DNA from: JAFGXW01 sp964634385
GTDB lineage: Bacteria > Bacillota_I > Bacilli_A > Izemoplasmatales > Izemoplasmataceae
Direction: 5' to 3'
Assembly (NCBI GenBank): GCA_964634385.1
Contig: CAZWIZ010000011.1
Span: 1 to 51,209, forward strand
Length of the DNA: 51,209 nt
The notes beneath the pieces are model-generated. The model ran no database searches and was not told where the DNA came from. It was given only the letters and a program-made list of their open reading frames with translations. Position 1 is the stretch's first letter, and each line of letters begins with the position of its first letter. Of the stretch, positions 16,626-25,314 are shown piece by piece. Both the position numbers and the translations under genes were made by a program.

Positions 16626-17749
16626 TAGTTCTTATTAGTTGCTTTGTCTTCATACATTAAATTATCAGCTTCAACAACTAGTTCATCAATCGTTTTATTT
16701 TCATCTGTTTTAAAAAAGCTATATCCATAACTGAATTTTAAATCTTTTAAATGTTCAATTAAATATATCGGATTTTTTAGTTCTTGATATATTTCTTGTT
16801 TAAATGCTAGTAAATTTCTTTCATCGTTTTCTCCGGTAATAATGATAAATTCATCTCCACCAAAACGTGAAACTAAAGAATCAGTATTAAATACATTCAT
16901 TAAAATAATACCAAAGCCTCTTAAAACATTATCTCCTGCAATATGACCATACGTATCATTTAAATCCTTAAAATCGTCTAAATCAATCATAATAACAGAA
17001 AACTTTACTTGATGAGCAATTAAATTATTGGCGTATTCATTTGTTTTAGCTCTAGTAAATAAATTAGTTAAATAATCTCTTGAATTCCCAACTGTCTCTA
17101 AAAATATATAAGCGACCACTACTGCCAAAGCAAACATTGGCCAAATTAGTAATACACCTAAGTATATCATTTGGAAGATAGACCCGATTGCGGGTAAAAA
17201 CAAAAAAACTGATACTCCTAAGAAAACATTTTTATTAACAACCTTTCGATTTTTAAAAGCTATAATAACAGTATAGATTAATAATGAATACATTGTTATT
17301 ACATTAACCCAAATAAATGGTTCTCTACTATAAACATTGTCCGCATTAATTGAAAATAATACTGGATGAAATAAATTAATTATTGATAATATTGCTCCAA
17401 TATAGAAAGGATATAAATAATAATGTCTTGTCTTTACTCTTTCGATTGAATTAAATATTTTATAATCAATATAACTTGCCCAAAAACATGCGATTACAGG
17501 AGTAAATAAAACAACTATAGAATTAAATCCATAGTTTAAATACCAGGCAACATTACCATCAACACCTTCAAAAGACCATGATAATAATTCTAACACTATC
17601 ATAATAAGATTAGTTTTAATAATAAGTTTAAACATATTTATTGAAAAAGTTTTTACATCTTTTTGTAAATAAATAATACCTAACATAATAATTAATAAAA
17701 TCTCAGCATAAATAACAATATCAAAATGTAAAAATTGCTCTAATTCCAT
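16604..17749 (-). CDS. Membrane-bound diguanylate cyclase (GGDEF)
   Basis: A 381-aa protein with an N-terminal block of about seven membrane helices (residues about 10-220) and a C-terminal GGDEF domain. The catalytic domain has DLTNLFTRAKTNEYANN-type start (seen as DYLTNLFTRAKTNEY), IDLDDFKDLNDTYGHIAGD and the active-site loop SRFGGDEFIII. The motif is intact, so synthesis of cyclic di-GMP from two GTP is expected. The product-inhibition site RxxD upstream of GGDEF is not conserved (FNTD occupies the region), so feedback inhibition may be lost. Last gene of a likely three-gene unit. The window also holds two candidate GEMM-I riboswitches, giving the product a possible local target. Confidence 0.88.
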   Translation of the reverse strand: MELEQFLHFDIVIYAEILLIIMLGIIYLQKDVKTFSINMFKLIIKTNLIMIVLELLSWSFEGVDGNVAWYLNYGFNSIVVLFTPVIACFWASYIDYKIFNSIERVKTRHYYLYPFYIGAILSIINLFHPVLFSINADNVYSREPFIWVNVITMYSLLIYTVIIAFKNRKVVNKNVFLGVSVFLFLPAIGSIFQMIYLGVLLIWPMFALAVVVAYIFLETVGNSRDYLTNLFTRAKTNEYANNLIAHQVKFSVIMIDLDDFKDLNDTYGHIAGDNVLRGFGIILMNVFNTDSLVSRFGGDEFIIITGENDERNLLAFKQEIYQELKNPIYLIEHLKDLKFSYGYSFFKTDENKTIDELVVEADNLMYEDKATNKNYKRRKSD

Positions 17750-17758
17750 AATATCACT

Positions 17759-18019
17759 CTATTTCCTTGTTAATTTTTTATTTCTGTAATACAACAACAA
17801 ATCAGTAAATACCATTACTAGGTTAATGATGTACAAAATAACAACAAAATCAAAGTTATAAATAAATTTATGAAGAATACCAAATAAATAGCCAACTATT
17901 ACAATATAAATAAACAGTAAACTTTTACCTTCAATACTTTTACTTTTAATACTTTTATAAATCGCTGTAGGCCAAGCAAATCCAAAACAAACTAACATTC
18001 CAATTTCGAAAATACTCAT
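17759..18019 (-). CDS. SemiSWEET/PQ-loop-like small membrane protein
   Basis: An 86-aa protein with three membrane helices. The first contains FGFAWPTAIYKSIKSKSIEG, with the Pro and the K-S-K-S-x-x-G pattern of PQ-loop/SemiSWEET proteins, followed by GYLFGILHK. Bacterial SemiSWEETs are about 85-100 aa and dimerise to form sugar uniporters, so the length fits. Whether it transports sugar is not shown. It ends 10 bases before the GGDEF gene begins, raising the possibility that it is a sensor or partner subunit for the cyclase. Confidence 0.65.
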   Translation of the reverse strand: MSIFEIGMLVCFGFAWPTAIYKSIKSKSIEGKSLLFIYIVIVGYLFGILHKFIYNFDFVVILYIINLVMVFTDLLLYYRNKKLTRK

Positions 18020-18034
18020 GATTACTCTCCTTAT

Positions 18035-18739
18035 TTATTTTCTTGTTAAATCAATTTCAAATATTTCGCTTAAGAAAACATCAATTTCATTTCCATTTAA
18101 AAAATAATTATAAATTAATTGTTTTGTTGATTTTTCAAGTCCGATTACTACTGTGTTACTATGAATCGCTGAATCATATTCAAGTGATTCTAATTCCTCA
18201 TCCGTAAATTTATCTTTTATTAATAAAATCACTTTAACATATGATAAGTTTGCTAGATACCCTGATAATTCATTTGATAATTCCCTTGTAGTTGGAGCAA
18301 TTGCTTCAGTTTTGTTATCTAACAAATAAACAACTAATCCGAGACCATTAATACTATTTTCGATTTCACTCTTAGCTATAACATAAACATCATTTTTATT
18401 TAAAATAGTAAAATCATAATCATACAAATGCTTATAAATTTCACCACTGAAAAATTCAAAAACATTATCGTTAATATTGAATTTTTTCATTAATTTAACT
18501 CTTTTAAAATCATCATATTTTCGGATATAATAGATAAAATCAAAAAAGATATACTTATATAAAAAAGACATGATAAAAGCAATAATAACTAAATTAACAA
18601 AATATGAATAAATTTGATAAATAAACATAAATACAATTAATGCAAAGAAAATTAAAATAAATAATCCAAATCCAAGTCTTGCTTTTCTTAAGTAATGTTC
18701 CGGTTTATTTAAATAATAATTATAACTATCTTTCGTCAT
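18035..18739 (-). CDS. Hypothetical membrane-anchored protein
   Basis: A 234-aa protein with two membrane helices near the N-terminus (about residues 24-44 and 48-72) and a soluble cytoplasmic domain of about 150 residues with alternating strands and helices (NDVYVIAKSEIENSINGLGL, YVKVILLIKDKF). No family recognised. It is the first gene of the set leading to the SemiSWEET-like and GGDEF genes, spaced 15 bases from the next one, so shared transcription is likely. Confidence 0.6.
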   Translation of the reverse strand: MTKDSYNYYLNKPEHYLRKARLGFGLFILIFFALIVFMFIYQIYSYFVNLVIIAFIMSFLYKYIFFDFIYYIRKYDDFKRVKLMKKFNINDNVFEFFSGEIYKHLYDYDFTILNKNDVYVIAKSEIENSINGLGLVVYLLDNKTEAIAPTTRELSNELSGYLANLSYVKVILLIKDKFTDEELESLEYDSAIHSNTVVIGLEKSTKQLIYNYFLNGNEIDVFLSEIFEIDLTRK

Positions 18740-18840
18740 AATCCCAACTCCTCAATTTTTAATTATATTCTCTTTAAATATTAAAGTAAATAGTTTGTTT
18801 AATATCTAAAATATTTTTATTTCTAGTTAATATATTACGA

Positions 18841-19989
18841 CTAATATTTATTTTGTGCTACTCTTAATAAACTTATCCCAAAACGATCTAATTTTGTAAT
18901 AAAATGTCTATTATCATAATCAAATTCTAAATCTCTTCTTAAAGTAATAACAGAATTATGAATGTCTGATAAATTAATAATTTCATCTAATGCTCCTGAA
19001 AAATAATATTTACCTTCTTTATAAACTAGTTTAACTCTTCCAACAGGAATTCTTGCAGCATCTTCAAATCTTAAATAATTCAAAAATCCAGAACTCTCAA
19101 TAACACCTTGTTCTACAATTGATTTTAATGGTCTTTGAAATTTATCCCAGTCTGATAAATTATCATATTTAAATCCATGTAAGAACCCATATTCATCAAC
19201 ATACCCTTTTGTTTTACAATGTGAACATTCAAAATTATTACCTGATGTTTTTATTGAGTTAACTGCTTTACATTCTGGACAAACATATATTACATTTTCT
19301 AAACCTTCCGCAAGTTTTTTACCAGGATGTTTAATCATCATTTTTCTTTGATATTCCCAATCATTATTATAAAGAGCATCATAAATCTTATTGTGAATTT
19401 CATCAATACTCATATCTTTTAAATCCGCTTTAGAAATTGTTAATTTATAATTCAATTCAGCGCGTCTATTTTTTCTTTTTCCAGTAGCCCATCTTGGTTT
19501 AGATAAATATCCTCCTTTTACATTACAAGTAATAACGTCAATATTTAATTTTTTTATTAATTTCATCGTTGATTCTTCAATATAATTTGTTGAACCGTAA
19601 AAAGTCGTATTCCCTTCCGGAAATATTAATACTGGATAACCCATATTAACAGCTTTAATTAATCCTCTAACTGTTCTTAAATCACTAGAACCTTTTGATT
19701 TTGGAACAACATGTAAAATATTATTAAACAGAAACTTAGTTGGTTGATGTGTAAATAGCGTTCTCGAAACAACCGCAAAAGCAGCTACTCTAAACCGCAT
19801 GGGAACTTGAATCGAATCAAACAGATAAGTATGGTTAGATAGCATAATATATGGCTTTTTTGTTTTAAAATTAACTCCCTCACCAACATTAACTTTTACT
19901 TTCATATCAAAAAACATCCAAATATAGACTAACGGTCTTATTACACGTAAAACAAAATCTACAAATAAATCTTTTTTAGTTCTTCTCAT
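18841..19989 (-). CDS. PlsC-type lysophospholipid acyltransferase with zinc ribbon
   Basis: A 382-aa protein. The acyltransferase domain (about residues 30-230) has the HX4D block LSNHTYLFDS, the second block near HVVPKSKGSSD, and the glycerol-phosphate-binding block VLIFPEGNTTFYGS. These define the PlsC/AGPAT family that acylates lysophosphatidate for phospholipid synthesis. A zinc ribbon follows, CPECKAVNS and FECSHCKTKG, then a 100-residue C-terminal domain of unknown role. The ribbon is a less common addition and may modulate substrate or partner binding. The frame extends upstream to a GTG at 20001, but GAGGTG sits correctly before the ATG at 19989. Confidence 0.82.
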   Translation of the reverse strand: MRRTKKDLFVDFVLRVIRPLVYIWMFFDMKVKVNVGEGVNFKTKKPYIMLSNHTYLFDSIQVPMRFRVAAFAVVSRTLFTHQPTKFLFNNILHVVPKSKGSSDLRTVRGLIKAVNMGYPVLIFPEGNTTFYGSTNYIEESTMKLIKKLNIDVITCNVKGGYLSKPRWATGKRKNRRAELNYKLTISKADLKDMSIDEIHNKIYDALYNNDWEYQRKMMIKHPGKKLAEGLENVIYVCPECKAVNSIKTSGNNFECSHCKTKGYVDEYGFLHGFKYDNLSDWDKFQRPLKSIVEQGVIESSGFLNYLRFEDAARIPVGRVKLVYKEGKYYFSGALDEIINLSDIHNSVITLRRDLEFDYDNRHFITKLDRFGISLLRVAQNKY

Positions 19990-20070
19990 AATGCACCTCA
20001 CTCTATGTCTTAGGACTGTTTTACAATAATAGCAATCTTAATTCAAAAATGAAAAATTAATTAAAAGCTA

Positions 20071-20616
20071 TCATTTTTTTAAATCTAAAAGATATGACTG
20101 CACAGCGATAATTGTTTTAGCGTCGGTAATTACTCCTTTTTTAATCATGCCTACTACTTCATCAAGTCCATATAAAACTGTTTCAATAAATTCATCTTCA
20201 TCACATGATCGTATATCTTTTATATAAATACAATCATAAGCTATAAATAATTCAATTATTTCATTACTATAGCCAACGCAACTATGTATTTTTATTAATG
20301 GTTGAATATTAGTAGATGTATAATTTGTTTCTTCTTCTAATTCTCGTTTAACACAATCATATCCATCTTCATCTTTAAAATCTTTTTTGCCAGCTGGAAT
20401 TTCAATATTAACAGCTCTAATTGGATAACGATATTGTTTAGTTAATATTACTTTATTATCCTTTGTTAAAGGCAATACTGCTGACGCACCTAAATGCGAA
20501 GCATAAATCCTTTTACTTTTTTTATTGTTTAATAGTAATACTTCATCTTCGTATAAATCTAAAAATGAAGTTGAATATATTAATTTACTACTGATTTTCT
20601 TTTCAAGTAACTTCAT
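20071..20616 (-). CDS. NUDIX hydrolase, ADP-ribose pyrophosphatase-like
   Basis: A 181-aa protein. The Nudix box is PAGKKDFKDEDGYDCVKREL followed by EEETNYTS, preserving the REUxEE core, with Asn in place of the usual Gly after EET. The preceding strand VILTKQYRYPIRAVNIEIPA is typical of ADP-sugar pyrophosphatases of the NudF type. It would hydrolyse ADP-ribose to AMP and ribose 5-phosphate. Its exact substrate cannot be read from sequence. It lies upstream of the acyltransferase, with a weak AAGGAT ribosome site. Confidence 0.85.
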   Translation of the reverse strand: MKLLEKKISSKLIYSTSFLDLYEDEVLLLNNKKSKRIYASHLGASAVLPLTKDNKVILTKQYRYPIRAVNIEIPAGKKDFKDEDGYDCVKRELEEETNYTSTNIQPLIKIHSCVGYSNEIIELFIAYDCIYIKDIRSCDEDEFIETVLYGLDEVVGMIKKGVITDAKTIIAVQSYLLDLKK

Positions 20617-20741
20617 CAGTAAATCCTTGGATAATTAATTTGTTTAGGTTAGTTATCCTTTCCTTTCTTTATATTTTATACAATAACTAATTTTATCATT
20701 AATATTGTTAATAGGCAACAAATCTAGATACCAAGTAAAAC

Positions 20742-20774
20742 GAGCAATAACTACTCATTTTGTAGTTATCGCTC
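20742..20774 (-). terminator. Terminator of the exported 211-aa protein gene
   Basis: GAGCGATAACTAC pairs with GTAGTTATTGCTC (one G-U) across a short loop and is followed on the minus strand by GTTTTACTT. It lies 32 bases past the stop at 20806. Confidence 0.72.
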
Positions 20775-20805
20775 TTACTAAATATTTAAAATATTATTGT
20801 TAAGG

Positions 20806-21441
20806 TTATGGTAATAAACTAAATGATATACTATACGAATAATCTGTTAGATTTAATTCCCCTTTTGTTACTTGACTTTCAATTTCATCAATATCTAATC
20901 GACTGAAAATCTTATCTAAAATGTCAATTGATAAATTAATATCATTTATATCATAAGAATTCAACGTTAATTCTATACCGAGTCCTGTATAGTCAATATC
21001 AATATCAAAATAAAAATCAAAGACAGTGTTAACTCCAATAAACACATTTGATCCAAGACTAACATGAATAATCAATTGGTTATCATTATTTAATTCTGCC
21101 CAAATATAACTTATATAATAATTATCATCATAAATTATATAATTACATTCTGTTGTCTCGCAATCACTTAAAGGATCATATTCACTATTAATGTTTTCTT
21201 TGATAGAGTCTAATATTATTAAATTTACTACTTCTTCAACTAATGTGTATTTATTTGTTACTGGTGTAAGAAACAAATTAGATAATCGAGTATTAACTAA
21301 TACTAATAAATCAGTATCCTCCTCATAAACACTAACCGGCAATACATCTTCATTTACTTCTGCTTGAATTTGCGACTTACCTACAAGCAATAAAAGAAAC
21401 AAAAATACTAAAATAATAACTACTACTTTAATTATTTTCAT
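20806..21441 (-). CDS. Exported protein of unknown function
   Basis: A 211-aa protein with an N-terminal hydrophobic signal or anchor MKIIKVVVIILVFLFLLLLV followed by an acidic extracellular domain. That domain has a CETTEC pair, many Asp/Tyr residues and alternating beta strands (LIIHVSLGSNVFIGV, FDFYFDIDIDYTGLGIEL). No lipobox Cys is present. No family recognised. The start at 21441 is chosen because GGAGG precedes this ATG; the frame opens 27 bases earlier without such a site. It is a single gene with its own terminator. Confidence 0.7.
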   Translation of the reverse strand: MKIIKVVVIILVFLFLLLLVGKSQIQAEVNEDVLPVSVYEEDTDLLVLVNTRLSNLFLTPVTNKYTLVEEVVNLIILDSIKENINSEYDPLSDCETTECNYIIYDDNYYISYIWAELNNDNQLIIHVSLGSNVFIGVNTVFDFYFDIDIDYTGLGIELTLNSYDINDINLSIDILDKIFSRLDIDEIESQVTKGELNLTDYSYSISFSLLP

Positions 21442-21530
21442 ATGCTGCCTCCAATCATTTTTTAACAAATCTAATTTTATTATAGTTAATTATTTTCCTT
21501 AATGCAAATTTAAGAAAAAATATTATTAAA

Positions 21531-22121
21531 TTAGCCATTCCATTCTAAAAAGAATCTATCTATGAAATTTTTCATATATAAATAACGTTCTTCTGCAATT
21601 TCTTTTCCTTCAGGTGTATTCATCAAATCTTTTAACTTAAATAGTTTATCGTAAAAATGTGATATTGAATCCATTTTATCATTATTATTTGGATTATAAA
21701 TCATTCTATTGTTTTTCCCACCATATGCGAATGTTCTAGCTATTCCAATAGCTCCTAATGCGTCTAATCTATCCGCATCTTGAACGATTTTCCCTTCTAA
21801 ACTAATTGGTATTTTCCCTTTAGAATAAGAGATGTGCTGAATAATATTTAAAATTGTTTTAATATTTTCTTGATAATTAGCTTCAGAAAGTTTTGACTTT
21901 AATTCCTTAAGTGAACTATTAATATCATTAGTTATCTTTGGGTCAATCAAATCATGTGTTAATGCAGCAGCTTTAATAACCTCGAGATTAACCTTTTTAT
22001 TTCTAGCTAAATGTAAAGAATTATTCATAACTCTAACAGCGTGAAAATAATCATGTCCTGTTGTTTCTAAACTTAAAATACTTTTAACATAATCATCTAT
22101 TATTTTAAAATTATTTTTCAT
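21531..22121 (-). CDS. HD-domain phosphohydrolase
   Basis: A 196-aa HD-superfamily protein. GHDYFHAVRVMNN supplies the first His, LTHDLID the HD pair, and IVQDADRLDALGAIGIARTF the final Asp with the D-A-D-R-L-D-A-(L)-G-A motif of the YedJ/uncharacterised hydrolase branch. Metal-dependent phosphomonoesterase or phosphodiesterase activity is expected, with the substrate unknown. The ATG at 22121 follows GTGAGGT at proper spacing; the GTG four codons earlier lies in that ribosome site. It starts 15 bases after an alpha/beta hydrolase gene. Confidence 0.85.
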   Translation of the reverse strand: MKNNFKIIDDYVKSILSLETTGHDYFHAVRVMNNSLHLARNKKVNLEVIKAAALTHDLIDPKITNDINSSLKELKSKLSEANYQENIKTILNIIQHISYSKGKIPISLEGKIVQDADRLDALGAIGIARTFAYGGKNNRMIYNPNNNDKMDSISHFYDKLFKLKDLMNTPEGKEIAEERYLYMKNFIDRFFLEWNG

Positions 22122-22136
22122 AGTATACCTCACTTG

Positions 22137-22853
22137 TTATTTTATAAAATTTAGAATATTAGAAAATAAGATGTCCATATACTGTTTCGAGCTATATAAA
22201 TGATCCGCACTATCTACTGTCACTAATGTTGAATTTTCAATTTTTTGTTGAACAGTTAATGCATTTTCATATGGAACAGCTTTATCATTAGTCCCTTGAA
22301 TTATAAGAGTTGGAATATTCAAATGTATTATATCTTCAAATAAATCAATTTGTTCAACACTATCCTTAAATTTTCTACTAAGTTCTAACGATCCAAAACT
22401 AGCATTACCATTAGGAAGTATTAAATTATTATTAAAAATATTTTGTGTTAATTGTTTCATATTTATCGCAGGAGAAATTAATATTAGTTTTGAGATATCA
22501 GGATTCGCTAATTTAATAGCTAAGGCTCCGCCCATTGACATCCCTTCTAAATAAATTTTTTTATATCCTAATGATTTAACATAATCAATGATTTTCATGC
22601 CTTGTTTAATCAAGTCATAAAAATCCATATCTTTAAATTCACCGTCACTATCCCCAGATCCATAATAATCTAATCTTATAGAATCAATATTATTTTTATC
22701 AAAAAGTCTTGCTTGTCTAGCAAAAGAAAAATGAGATTCGTTTTTATTTCCTGTAAATCCATGAAGAAAAATTACTATCTTTTTAGAATTGTTATAATGA
22801 TGTAATCCTCTAATAAAATTACCATTATGTTTTATTTCGACATATTTAACCAT
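22137..22853 (-). CDS. Alpha/beta hydrolase, acylglycerol lipase/cinnamoyl esterase-like
   Basis: A 238-aa cytoplasmic serine hydrolase. It shows the oxyanion loop FLHGFTGNKNES, RLDYYGSGDSDG, the nucleophile elbow EGMSMGGAL, the acid segment IIQGTNDKAVPYE and the catalytic His SADHLYSS. This matches short single-domain hydrolases related to cinnamoyl esterases. The natural substrate is not determinable. It is only distantly similar to the other alpha/beta hydrolase at 4678-5598. It sits in a tight run between the EFR1-type gene and the HD gene (gaps of 15 bases each side). Confidence 0.82.
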   Translation of the reverse strand: MVKYVEIKHNGNFIRGLHHYNNSKKIVIFLHGFTGNKNESHFSFARQARLFDKNNIDSIRLDYYGSGDSDGEFKDMDFYDLIKQGMKIIDYVKSLGYKKIYLEGMSMGGALAIKLANPDISKLILISPAINMKQLTQNIFNNNLILPNGNASFGSLELSRKFKDSVEQIDLFEDIIHLNIPTLIIQGTNDKAVPYENALTVQQKIENSTLVTVDSADHLYSSKQYMDILFSNILNFIK

Positions 22854-22867
22854 AATATTTACTCCCT

Positions 22868-23665
22868 TTATTTCTGTTTTAACTCTTTTACCATTTCATT
22901 TATTGAGATTGCTCGATATGTTATATTTTTAACGCTACCAACTTTAATTGCTTCTTTATGACAAAATGACATACATCTTAAACATTGAATACACGAATTA
23001 CTTTCAACTATTTTTGGATAATTAGTCTCACTATTAACTATGATATGTCCTGTTGGACAAATCATAGTACATATTCCACATTGATCACATAATTCTTCAT
23101 TAATTATTACTGGAACTAATTTATTCATTAATTTATTTACTATTTTTGAGTTACTAGGAATCCCCATTAATGTTGAATAGATAGGTATATCTCTAAATTT
23201 AATATTATTATTAATTAAATCATTGACAAATTTTTTTGCTTTGATAATCCCTTTTTCTATTTTTAATTGATCTTTTTTAATATTATTTTTACTTTTCTTG
23301 TAATTGTTAGGCATTACAATTTCAATAGCGCCAAGGGGATTATATCCTTTTTTCTTTAATATTCTTTTTACAGGTCCTTTTACCCCTCCTGAATATGCCA
23401 TCAATGTATCAACAAAAAAAACAGGAGAATTATTTGACTTAGGAAGAGAATTTAAAAAATTCCATACTAAAGGGTTAAGCCCTTGTTCATAAACAGGTAC
23501 TATAAATCCATTAGTAACGTTAGTATTAATTTTTAATGGATCACATTTATCCATACCAGTCATTTTAACAATCATTTTTTTATCTTCAAGTTCTTTTTTT
23601 ATAGCTTTGCATATAAGTAATGAATTTCCTGATCCTGAAAACCAATATAAATGATATTCATTCAT
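22868..23665 (-). CDS. EFR1-family flavodoxin-ferredoxin fusion
   Basis: A 265-aa protein joining a flavodoxin-like domain (residues about 1-150, with FMN phosphate loop YWFSGSGNSLLICK) to a two-cluster 4Fe-4S domain (CDQCGICTMICPTGHI and CIQCLRCMSFCHKEAI). This is the EFR1 (ferrodoxin) architecture common in anaerobic Bacillota. It should shuttle electrons in the cytoplasm; its partners are unknown. It indicates an anaerobic or fermentative host, in line with the FNR-like reductase and ferredoxin fusion elsewhere in the window. Confidence 0.9.
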   Translation of the reverse strand: MNEYHLYWFSGSGNSLLICKAIKKELEDKKMIVKMTGMDKCDPLKINTNVTNGFIVPVYEQGLNPLVWNFLNSLPKSNNSPVFFVDTLMAYSGGVKGPVKRILKKKGYNPLGAIEIVMPNNYKKSKNNIKKDQLKIEKGIIKAKKFVNDLINNNIKFRDIPIYSTLMGIPSNSKIVNKLMNKLVPVIINEELCDQCGICTMICPTGHIIVNSETNYPKIVESNSCIQCLRCMSFCHKEAIKVGSVKNITYRAISINEMVKELKQK

Positions 23666-23855
23666 TTAATACAGCTCCTCTTATAATAATTACATATACA
23701 AAGATTTTATCACATATTGTTAAAATATCTTAATAAAAAGAAAAAGCTAAGACAAAATCTCTCTTAACTTTAGTATACGAAACTGCACCCTCACCTTTTC
23801 ATAGTTTTCTATATTCAAGTTTGTTGATGAAGTTCATAATATTAATAACATTTTT

Positions 23856-25094
23856 TTATTTTTTTATTATTCCGTTTTTCATCTTACTAAAATGTTGAAC
23901 ACCATCATAATATTTGGGAATATTTTCTCCTTGAATTAACGGCATAACATAATCGATAAATTCATCAGTTACAAAATTTCCATCTTGATTAATCATGCTT
24001 TTAGGAATTGCTTTTTCTTTATTAGCAATTTTATAAAGTGGTTGTTTTTTATAAGACACCTTATATGGAGATGAAGATTCTCTTTCAATCGTTACCATAA
24101 TCCCACTTTTACCTTCAATAGCAAATTTTACAGCAGCTTTACCAACTAAAATAGCCTCATTAACATCTGTTAAACTTTGAAGATGAGCAGCCGAACGTTG
24201 AGTTGTTCCTAGTTCAATATTTCTTGAAGATATTCTCATTTCATTATTGACTATCTGAGATAATTTTGAACTAACTCCTCCAAGTTGAAAATGCCCAAAA
24301 GCATCTTTTAAAGCTGAACTAGAAGCTAAGAAAACACCTTCACTATTACTTAGTCCTTCAGATACAGCAACTAAACATTGTGATTTTTTATTGTATACTT
24401 TTTCAACATCTTTCTTAAATTTTTCAATTGAAAAAGGAACTTCTGGAAGATAAATTAAATCTGGACCAAATCCATTTTTTGTAGCTACTGCAGCTGCCGC
24501 AGTAAGCCAGCCTGCATGACGCCCCATAATTTCTACAATTGTTACTTTTCCTTTTGGATAAGCTAACATATCACAACTTATTTCCATAATAGTATTAATA
24601 ATATATTTCGCAGCACTACCATACCCAGGAGTATGATCAGTGAAAGGTAAATCATTATCAATTGTTTTTGGAACACCAATTACTCTAACCTCATATCCAA
24701 CATTTTTCATATACTCAGATATTCTATCACATGTATCCATAGAATCATTTCCACCATTATATAAAAAGTAACGAATATTATATTCTTGAAAAATATAAAG
24801 TAAACGAACATAATCAGTATCATCTTCATTAAAATCTGCCATTTTATATCTTACAGATCCAAATGCTGCCCCAGGAGAATGTTTTAATAATTCTATATCT
24901 TCTTCATCTTGTTTACTTATAAAAATAAAATCTTCATTTAAAGCACCTTGGATACCATGTTTCATCATTAAAACATCTTTGATAATATTTTGATTTTCTA
25001 ATGACTCTTTAATAACTCCGTATGCTGAAGCATTAATTACACTAGTTGGACCACCTGATTGCCCATATAATAAATTACCAACTAACTTTTTCAT
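23856..25094 (-). CDS. 6-phosphofructokinase, probably pyrophosphate-dependent
   Basis: A 412-aa phosphofructokinase. It has GQSGGPTSVINASAYG at the N-terminus, FLYNGGNDSMDTC in place of the GGDGS of ATP enzymes, VPKTIDNDLPFTDH, IVEIMGRHAGWLTAAAA and YLPEVPFS. Asp in the GGND position and Lys in PKTIDND are the residues that distinguish pyrophosphate-using enzymes from ATP-using ones (Gly and Gly there). So it likely makes fructose 1,6-bisphosphate with PPi and could run reversibly. It is monocistronic, with AAGGAGTGA before the ATG. The only phosphofructokinase in the window. Confidence 0.9.
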   Translation of the reverse strand: MKKLVGNLLYGQSGGPTSVINASAYGVIKESLENQNIIKDVLMMKHGIQGALNEDFIFISKQDEEDIELLKHSPGAAFGSVRYKMADFNEDDTDYVRLLYIFQEYNIRYFLYNGGNDSMDTCDRISEYMKNVGYEVRVIGVPKTIDNDLPFTDHTPGYGSAAKYIINTIMEISCDMLAYPKGKVTIVEIMGRHAGWLTAAAAVATKNGFGPDLIYLPEVPFSIEKFKKDVEKVYNKKSQCLVAVSEGLSNSEGVFLASSSALKDAFGHFQLGGVSSKLSQIVNNEMRISSRNIELGTTQRSAAHLQSLTDVNEAILVGKAAVKFAIEGKSGIMVTIERESSSPYKVSYKKQPLYKIANKEKAIPKSMINQDGNFVTDEFIDYVMPLIQGENIPKYYDGVQHFSKMKNGIIKK

Positions 25095-25216
25095 TTAAAA
25101 TCACTCCTTATTCAATTAATATTATCATATCATATAATAAGGAAATTAAAAGTATCGTTTTTGTATTTTTTTAATATTTATAATGAATTTATAATGAGTT
25201 TATTAAAACTCATTTT

Positions 25217-25255
25217 AAAAACCCCATCCAACTTTTTTAAAGTGGACGGGGTTTT
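25217..25255 (-). terminator. Rho-independent terminator of the Ig-repeat lipoprotein gene
   Basis: AAAACCCCGTCCACT pairs with AGTTGGATGGGGTTTT, allowing one bulge and a G-U, around an A-rich loop; on the minus strand it ends in GGGGTTTTTAAAA. It is the most GC-rich hairpin of this part. Confidence 0.82.
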
Positions 25256-25314
25256 AATTTTTACTTTTTTGCCAATTATTTCTCTTATTATAAAACTAAT
25301 CTAATTTATAACTT

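Noticed and set aside
20806..21468. Lipoprotein call for the exported 211-aa protein
   Set aside because: The signal segment has no Cys in lipobox position; the only cysteines are in the later CETTEC pair.
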